Translations under genes and position numbers: made by a program | Notes under the pieces: model-generated | What the model was told of the DNA's origin: nothing | Seen by the model: the letters and a program-made list of their open reading frames with translations, nothing else | Database searches by the model: none | In this document: positions 59,228 to 64,000 of the stretch, piece by piece | How the letters are laid out: every line of letters begins with the position of its first letter | Position numbering within the stretch: the stretch's first letter is position 1 | Assembly (NCBI RefSeq): GCF_030944405.1 | Contig: NZ_CP132339.1 | Span: 3,596,001 to 3,660,000 of the forward strand | DNA: 64,000 bases | Direction: 5' to 3' | DNA from: Janthinobacterium sp. J1-1 | GTDB taxonomy: Bacteria; Pseudomonadota; Gammaproteobacteria; Burkholderiales; Burkholderiaceae_D

Positions 59228-60904
59228 TTACATATTCGGATAATTCGGCCCGCCGCCGCCCTCCGGCGTGACCCAGACGATATTTTGCGTCGGATCCTTG
59301 ATGTCGCAGGTTTTACAGTGCACGCAGTTCTGTGCATTGATCTGCAGGCGTTCGGCGCCGTCGTCGTTTTTGACGAATTCGTAGACCCCGGCCGGACAGT
59401 AGCGCGCCTCCGGACCCGCATACGTGGCCAGGTTGACGTCGACCGGCACGCTGGCGTTTTTCAGGGTCAGGTGGATAGGCTGGTCTTCCGCGTGGTTGGT
59501 GTTCGAGATGAACACCGACGACATCTTGTCGAAGGTCAGCTTGCCGTCCGGTTTCGGATACACGATCTTTTTCGACTGTGCCGCCGGTTTCAGGCATTCG
59601 TGGTCGCCATGCGTGTGGTGCAGGGTCCACGGCGCCTTGCCGCGGAAGATGATCTGGTCGATGCCCGTCATCAGGCTGCCCAGGTACAGGCCTTTCGACA
59701 GCCATGGCTTGACGTTGCGCGCCACGTGCAGCTCTTCATGCAGCCAGGATTGTTCAAACGCGACCGGATAGCTGGCCAGTTCGTCGTGCTGGCGCTGCTC
59801 GCCCAGTGCGCCAAACGCCGCTTCGGCCGCCAGCATGCCGCTCTTGATGGCGGCGTGGCTGCCCTTGATGCGGCTCATGTTCAGGAAGCCCGCATCGCAG
59901 CCGATCAGCGCGCCGCCGGCAAACACCAGTTTCGGCAGCGACTGCAGGCCGCCGGCCGTGATCGCGCGCGCGCCGTACGAGATGCGCTTGCCGCCTTCGA
60001 AGAACTTGCGGATTTCCGGATGGGTTTTATAGCGCTGGAATTCCTCGTATGGCGACAAATACGGGTTTTCGTAGTTCAGGCCGACCACATAGCCGACCAT
60101 CACCTGGTTGTTTTCCAGGTGATACAGGAACGAGCCGCCGTAGGTTTTCGCATCCAGCGGCCAGCCGGTCGAGTGGATCACCAGGCCCGGCTGGTGCTGG
60201 GCGGGGTCGATTTCCCACAGTTCCTTGATGCCGATGCCGTACGATTGCGGGTCCTTGCCGGCGTTCAGGTTATACCTGGCCATCAGCTGCTTGCCCAGGT
60301 GGCCGCGCGCGCCTTCGGCGAACAGGGTGTACTTGGCGTGCAATTCCATGCCCAGCTGGAAGTCGGGGCCAGGTTCACCGTCGCGCTTGACGCCCATGTT
60401 GCCGGTCGCCACGCCTTTGACGGAACCGTCTTCATTGTACAAAATCTCGGCGGCCGGGAAGCCCGGGAAGATTTCCACTCCCAGGTTTTCCGCCTGCTGG
60501 CCCAGCCAGCGCACCACATTGCCCAGCGAGACGATGTAGTTGCCGTGGTTCTCGAAGCAGGCCGGCACGGCGAAGTTCGGCGTCTTGATGGCCTTGGTTT
60601 CGGTCAGGAACAGGATGCGGTCTTCGGTCACGGCCGTGTTCAATGGCGCGCCCAGTTCCTTCCAGTTCGGGATCAGTTCGGTCAGGGCCTTCGGATCCAT
60701 GATGGCGCCCGACAGGATATGGGCGCCCAGTTCGCCGCCTTTTTCCAGCACGCAGACCGACACTTCCTGGCTTTTTTCGGCGGCCAGCTGTTTCAGGCGG
60801 ATGGCGGCGGCCAGGCCGGCCGGGCCACCGCCGACGATCACCACGTCATACTCCATGGCCTCGCGCGGTCCGTACTGTTCGATTAAATTATTTGGCTGTG
60901 TCAT
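59228..60904 (-). CDS. Electron transfer flavoprotein-ubiquinone oxidoreductase
   Basis: A 558-residue inner-membrane flavo-iron-sulfur protein that passes electrons from ETF (fatty and amino acid oxidation) to ubiquinone. The FAD motif is VVIVGGGPAGLAAAIRLKQL; GELGAHILSGAIMDPKALTE follows. The 4Fe-4S ligands lie in ARYCPAGVYEF and NCVHCKTCDIKDPTQNIVW near the end, and the C-terminus GGGGPNYPNM is typical. Single gene with its own terminator. The start is the first ATG, with another at residue 17. Confidence 0.95.
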   Translation of the reverse strand: MTQPNNLIEQYGPREAMEYDVVIVGGGPAGLAAAIRLKQLAAEKSQEVSVCVLEKGGELGAHILSGAIMDPKALTELIPNWKELGAPLNTAVTEDRILFLTETKAIKTPNFAVPACFENHGNYIVSLGNVVRWLGQQAENLGVEIFPGFPAAEILYNEDGSVKGVATGNMGVKRDGEPGPDFQLGMELHAKYTLFAEGARGHLGKQLMARYNLNAGKDPQSYGIGIKELWEIDPAQHQPGLVIHSTGWPLDAKTYGGSFLYHLENNQVMVGYVVGLNYENPYLSPYEEFQRYKTHPEIRKFFEGGKRISYGARAITAGGLQSLPKLVFAGGALIGCDAGFLNMSRIKGSHAAIKSGMLAAEAAFGALGEQRQHDELASYPVAFEQSWLHEELHVARNVKPWLSKGLYLGSLMTGIDQIIFRGKAPWTLHHTHGDHECLKPAAQSKKIVYPKPDGKLTFDKMSSVFISNTNHAEDQPIHLTLKNASVPVDVNLATYAGPEARYCPAGVYEFVKNDDGAERLQINAQNCVHCKTCDIKDPTQNIVWVTPEGGGGPNYPNM

Positions 60905-61153
60905 GGTCTCGTTTTATGGTTACTGAATTCGGTGAGCGGGAATCGCGGATAAATTTAAGCACGAGTGTGCTTGTTTTTGGCGCGGATTGCAACTTTGGCG
61001 CCATTTTGCGTGACAATGCCCCTCGCCGCAATCTAAATCCGGGCATTTTGTGTAATGATGGCGTTTACTTTAGCCCAGCCGTGGCCGGCAGGAACTTGTC
61101 CGGTTGACCATGCCAGCGATAAAGTGTTATTCAAAACAAAACAGGAGTAGCCC

Positions 61154-61930
61154 GTGGGCATAGAAGTCAATTTCGAGGGCAAGATCGCCCTGATTACCGG
61201 CGCCTCCAGCGGCCTCGGTGCGCGCTTTGCGAAAGTGCTGGCGCAGGCCGGCGCCCAGGTCGTGCTGGCCTCGCGCCGCACCGAGCGCCTGAAGGAACTG
61301 CGCGCCGAGATCGAGGCCGACGGCGGCGCCGCCCACGTGGTGGCGCTCGACGTGACCGACTTTGCCAGCATCAAGTCGGCCATCGCCCACGCGGAAACGG
61401 AGGCGGGGCCGATCGATATCCTGGTCAACAATTCCGGCGTGTCGACCACCCAGCGCCTGGTCGACGTCACGCCGGAAGATTACTCGTTCGTGATGGACAC
61501 CAATTTGCGCGGTTCCTTCTTCGTGGCCCAGCAAACGGCCAAGCGCATGATCGCGCGCGCCAAGGGCGACCCGAAGAAACAGCACCGCATCATCAATATC
61601 GCCTCGATGGCGGGCCTGCAGGTGCTGCCGCAGATCGGCGTGTATTGCATGAGCAAGGCCGGCATGGTGCACATGACGCGCGCCATGGCGGCGGAATGGG
61701 GCAAGTATGGCATCAACACCAACGCCATTTGCCCGGGCTATATTTCTACCGAGATCAACGAGGATTATTTTGCCACCGAGCAGGGCCAGAAGCTGATCCA
61801 GATGCTGCCCAATAAACGGCCGGGCAAGCCGGAAGATCTCGATGGCTTGCTGTTATTGCTCGCTGGCGAGGATTCGCACTTCATCAATGGCGCGATCATC
61901 TCGGCCGACGGCGGCATGACGGCTTTTTAA
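61154..61930 (+). CDS. Short-chain dehydrogenase/reductase
   Basis: A 258-residue classical SDR. The NAD(P) motif is LITGASSGLGARFAKVL, followed by DILVNNSGVS, the catalytic Ser in INIASMAGLQ and YCMSKAGM with the Tyr-x3-Lys pair. The Arg-rich segment ASRRTERL after strand 2 favours NADP(H). It starts with GTG at 61154, with AGGAG 7 nt upstream. Substrate unknown; relatives reduce 3-oxoacyl or similar carbonyl compounds. It is convergent with the next gene and their stop codons overlap in TTAA. Confidence 0.88.
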   Translation: MGIEVNFEGKIALITGASSGLGARFAKVLAQAGAQVVLASRRTERLKELRAEIEADGGAAHVVALDVTDFASIKSAIAHAETEAGPIDILVNNSGVSTTQRLVDVTPEDYSFVMDTNLRGSFFVAQQTAKRMIARAKGDPKKQHRIINIASMAGLQVLPQIGVYCMSKAGMVHMTRAMAAEWGKYGINTNAICPGYISTEINEDYFATEQGQKLIQMLPNKRPGKPEDLDGLLLLLAGEDSHFINGAIISADGGMTAF

Positions 61931-62493
61931 GGTTGCCAGCGCAGTCCCACCAGCTTGTGCACCAGTTCCGATGAGGTCGAGGCGGCAAACTTGCGCATCA
62001 GCTTGGCGCGGTGCATTTCCACCGTGCGCGGGCTGAGATCGATCTGGCGGGCGATCAGCTTGCTGGTCTTGCCCTCCACCAGCAGCGCGGCGATTTCACG
62101 CTCGCGCGGCGTCAGCTGCGCCGTTACGGGGCGTTGTTCGCTGACATCCTCGAAGGTCCAGATGCCGGCCCCCAGCGGCTGGCCCGGCAGCATGGCGTGG
62201 CCCGTCACATGGCACCAGAACAGTTCGTCATCGTTGCGGCGCATGATGCGCTCGTCCGAGTAGCGCCCTTTGGCGTTCATGATGGGAATGATGCGCTCAC
62301 CGGTGCGCAGGAATTCATCGTGGGTAGGGTAGAGTACTTCGAAGGACTGGCCATCGAGCTGGGCGCGCGTGTAGCCGAACATGGCCGCCAGCGCTTCGTT
62401 GCAGCTGCGCATGATGCGGTTCTCCGACATGCACATGCCGACCGGCGCGTGCAGGAAGATGCTTTCGTAGTCGACGGCGGGCGCGGCATTCAT
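61927..62493 (-). CDS. PAS-LuxR transcriptional regulator
   Basis: A 188-residue protein with one PAS domain (about 5-120: SIFLHAPVGMCMSENRIMRS, NEALAAMFGYTRAQLDGQSF, DDELFWCHVTGHAML) and a C-terminal LuxR/FixJ-type helix-turn-helix (LTPREREIAALLVEGKTSKL, IARQIDLSPRTVEMHRAKLM). It is divergent from the CoA-transferase genes, 169 bp apart, and may control them in response to a small molecule or redox signal; this is inference. Confidence 0.87.
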   Translation of the reverse strand: MNAAPAVDYESIFLHAPVGMCMSENRIMRSCNEALAAMFGYTRAQLDGQSFEVLYPTHDEFLRTGERIIPIMNAKGRYSDERIMRRNDDELFWCHVTGHAMLPGQPLGAGIWTFEDVSEQRPVTAQLTPREREIAALLVEGKTSKLIARQIDLSPRTVEMHRAKLMRKFAASTSSELVHKLVGLRWQP

Positions 62494-62662
62494 CTGACGG
62501 GGATCACTCTCACAGGGGGAAGCATGGCACGGCGCCGGTAGTTCTACGGTATTGTACTTTCGACCGGCGTATTTTATGCTGAGTCGCTGCAGGCGTCACA
62601 GACGCATGCCAAGATGCGGCAAAGAATTTCACAAAAAACTCAAACACACCAGAGGGACACCC

Positions 62663-63364
62663 ATGAACAAAGTTTATCCTGACGCCGCTGCGGCGTTGGC
62701 AGGCATCGTCCAGGACGGCCAGACCATTGCCGTCGGCGGCTTCGGCCTGTGCGGCATACCCGAAGCCCTGATCGAAGCCCTGCGCGATTCCGGCGTGACC
62801 GGCTTGACCGCCATTTCCAACAATGCCGGCGTCGACGGCTTCGGCCTGGGCCAGCTGCTCACCACGCGCCAGATCAAGAAGATGATCGCCTCCTACGTGG
62901 GCGAAAACAAGGAATTCGCGCGCCAGTACCTGGCCGGCGAACTGGAACTGGAATTCACGCCGCAGGGTACCCTGGCGGAAAAACTGCGCGCCGGCGGCGC
63001 CGGCATCCCGGCCTTCTTCACCAAGACCGGCGTCGGCACCATCGTCGCCGACGGCAAGGAACTGCGTGAATTCGACGGCGAGCAATACGTGATGGAGCGC
63101 AGCCTGGTGGCCGATGTGTCGCTGGTGAAAGCCTACATGGCCGACCGCGCCGGCAACCTGGTGTACCGCAAGACGGCGCGCAACTTCAACCCGAACGTGG
63201 CGATGGCCGGCAAGATCACCATCGTCGAAGTGGAAAAACTGGTCGAAGTGGGCGAGATCGATCCGGACGACGTGCATACGCCGAGCATCTTCGTGCACCG
63301 CATCGTCGTCAACGCGACCCCGGAAAAACGCATCGAGCAGCGCACCGTGCGCACCGAAGCATAA
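62663..63364 (+). CDS. scoA: 3-oxoacid CoA-transferase subunit A
   Basis: A 233-residue family I CoA-transferase alpha subunit. It has [20 protein letters not shown], the CoA-site region [19 protein letters not shown] and [20 protein letters not shown], then [20 protein letters not shown] and [13 protein letters not shown]. With subunit B it moves CoA from succinyl-CoA to acetoacetate or 3-oxoadipate. Both activities share this fold; ScoA/B is the more likely given the sequence and absence of protocatechuate genes. The ATG has AGAGGGAC about 6 nt upstream. Confidence 0.9.
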   Translation: MNKVYPDAAAALAGIVQDGQTIAVGGFGLCGIPEALIEALRDSGVTGLTAISNNAGVDGFGLGQLLTTRQIKKMIASYVGENKEFARQYLAGELELEFTPQGTLAEKLRAGGAGIPAFFTKTGVGTIVADGKELREFDGEQYVMERSLVADVSLVKAYMADRAGNLVYRKTARNFNPNVAMAGKITIVEVEKLVEVGEIDPDDVHTPSIFVHRIVVNATPEKRIEQRTVRTEA

Positions 63365-63384
63365 AAAAGACAACGGAGATAGAC

Positions 63385-64000
63385 ATGGCTTGGACTCGTG
63401 ATGAAATGGCGGCGCGTGCCGCGAAAGAATTGCAGGATGGTTTTTATGTGAACCTGGGCATCGGCTTGCCGACCCTGGTGGCCAATTATGTGCCTGAGAA
63501 TATCGAAGTGTTCCTGCAGTCGGAAAACGGCTTGCTGGGCATCGGCCCGTTTCCCACCGACGAGGAGGTCGATGCCGACCTGATCAACGCCGGCAAGCAG
63601 ACCGTCACGGCCTTGCCGGGCGCGGCCTACTTCAGCTCGGCCGATTCCTTCGGCATGATCCGTGGCGGCAAGATCAACCTGGCCATCCTCGGCGCCATGC
63701 AGGTGTCGGAAAAAGGCGACCTGGCGAACTGGATGATTCCAGGCAAGATGGTCAAGGGCATGGGCGGCGCGATGGACCTGGTGGCCGGCGTCAAGCGCGT
63801 GGTGGTGCTGATGGAACACGTGGCCACCGCCAAGGATGGCACGACGTCGCACAAGCTGCTGAAACAGTGCGACCTGCCGCTGACGGGCGTGGGCGTGGTC
63901 GACGTCATCATCAGCGACCTGGGCGTGATCGACGTGACGGAAAACGGCCTGAAACTGGTCGAGCTGGCGCCCGGCGTGACCAAGGAGCAAATCCAGGCCG
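63385..64000 (+). CDS. scoB: 3-oxoacid CoA-transferase subunit B, 3' truncated by the window
   Basis: The first 205 residues of the beta subunit. The catalytic Glu is E47 in [54 protein letters not shown] and [20 protein letters not shown] are typical. It starts 20 bp after subunit A with GGAG 10 nt upstream; the window ends shortly before the expected C-terminus (about 215 residues). Confidence 0.92.
   Translation, partial: MAWTRDEMAARAAKELQDGFYVNLGIGLPTLVANYVPENIEVFLQSENGLLGIGPFPTDEEVDADLINAGKQTVTALPGAAYFSSADSFGMIRGGKINLAILGAMQVSEKGDLANWMIPGKMVKGMGGAMDLVAGVKRVVVLMEHVATAKDGTTSHKLLKQCDLPLTGVGVVDVIISDLGVIDVTENGLKLVELAPGVTKEQIQA

Noticed and set aside
1..64000. tRNA, rRNA, CRISPR arrays, insertion sequences, prophage genes
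   Set aside because: Nothing resembling any of these was seen on either strand; the AT-rich stretches are explained by the glycosylation genes.

Overview
The window is GC-rich with dense genes, short or overlapping junctions and betaproteobacterial-looking proteins. Together with a second, lateral-type flagellar system it suggests an Oxalobacteraceae member (Janthinobacterium/Duganella/Massilia type). That assignment is inference from gene content; no rRNA or other marker gene is present.

Region 1 (1-11.6 kb) is a catabolic module. After the end of an NCS1-type permease come an AraC/XylS-type regulator, a divergent five-gene branched-chain-type ABC importer, and a four-gene operon. That operon encodes a Rieske ring-hydroxylating oxygenase (large and small subunits), a fused Rieske-ferredoxin/FAD reductase, and a dienelactone hydrolase fused to an NTF2-like domain. 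The importer and oxygenase promoters share the same operator geometry (two TGCN-N6-GGATA half-sites 32 bp apart, with TAGACT at the same distance), so uptake and ring oxidation are probably induced together. The ring hydroxylase resembles the AndAc/NagG subfamily (anthranilate or salicylate substrates).

Region 2 (11.6-15.6 kb) holds a Tat-exported DUF882 lipoprotein, a LysR regulator, a PACE-family efflux pump, a hypothetical protein and an AT-richer family 2 glycosyltransferase.

Region 3 (15.6-50.1 kb) is an essentially complete flagellum with lateral/Flag-2 organisation. It runs flgBCDEFGHIJKL plus an unknown gene (minus strand), divergent flgA, fliD-S-T-K-L-A-motA-motB-flgM-flgN-muramidase (minus), fliEFGHIJ (minus), fliM-N-P-Q-R-flhB-flhA (plus), a FliK-like protein and flagellin (minus). 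It carries its own sigma-28, anti-sigma, stators and chaperones. No fliO, no lafK-type sigma-54 activator and no chemotaxis gene is present. FlgJ is split into a rod-only protein and a separate muramidase, and FliM is short and lacks the CheY-binding peptide.

Region 4 (50.3-59.1 kb) reads toward flagellin and is probably a flagellin or surface glycosylation island. It has two TPR/family-41 O-GlcNAc-transferase-like proteins, a methyltransferase with an extra N-terminal domain, a sugar aminotransferase, a hexapeptide acetyltransferase and the frameshifted, truncated remnant of a ketoacyl-ACP synthase III.

Region 5 (59.2-64 kb) is core metabolism: ETF-ubiquinone oxidoreductase, a short-chain dehydrogenase, a PAS-LuxR regulator and both subunits of a 3-oxoacid CoA-transferase, the second cut by the window end.
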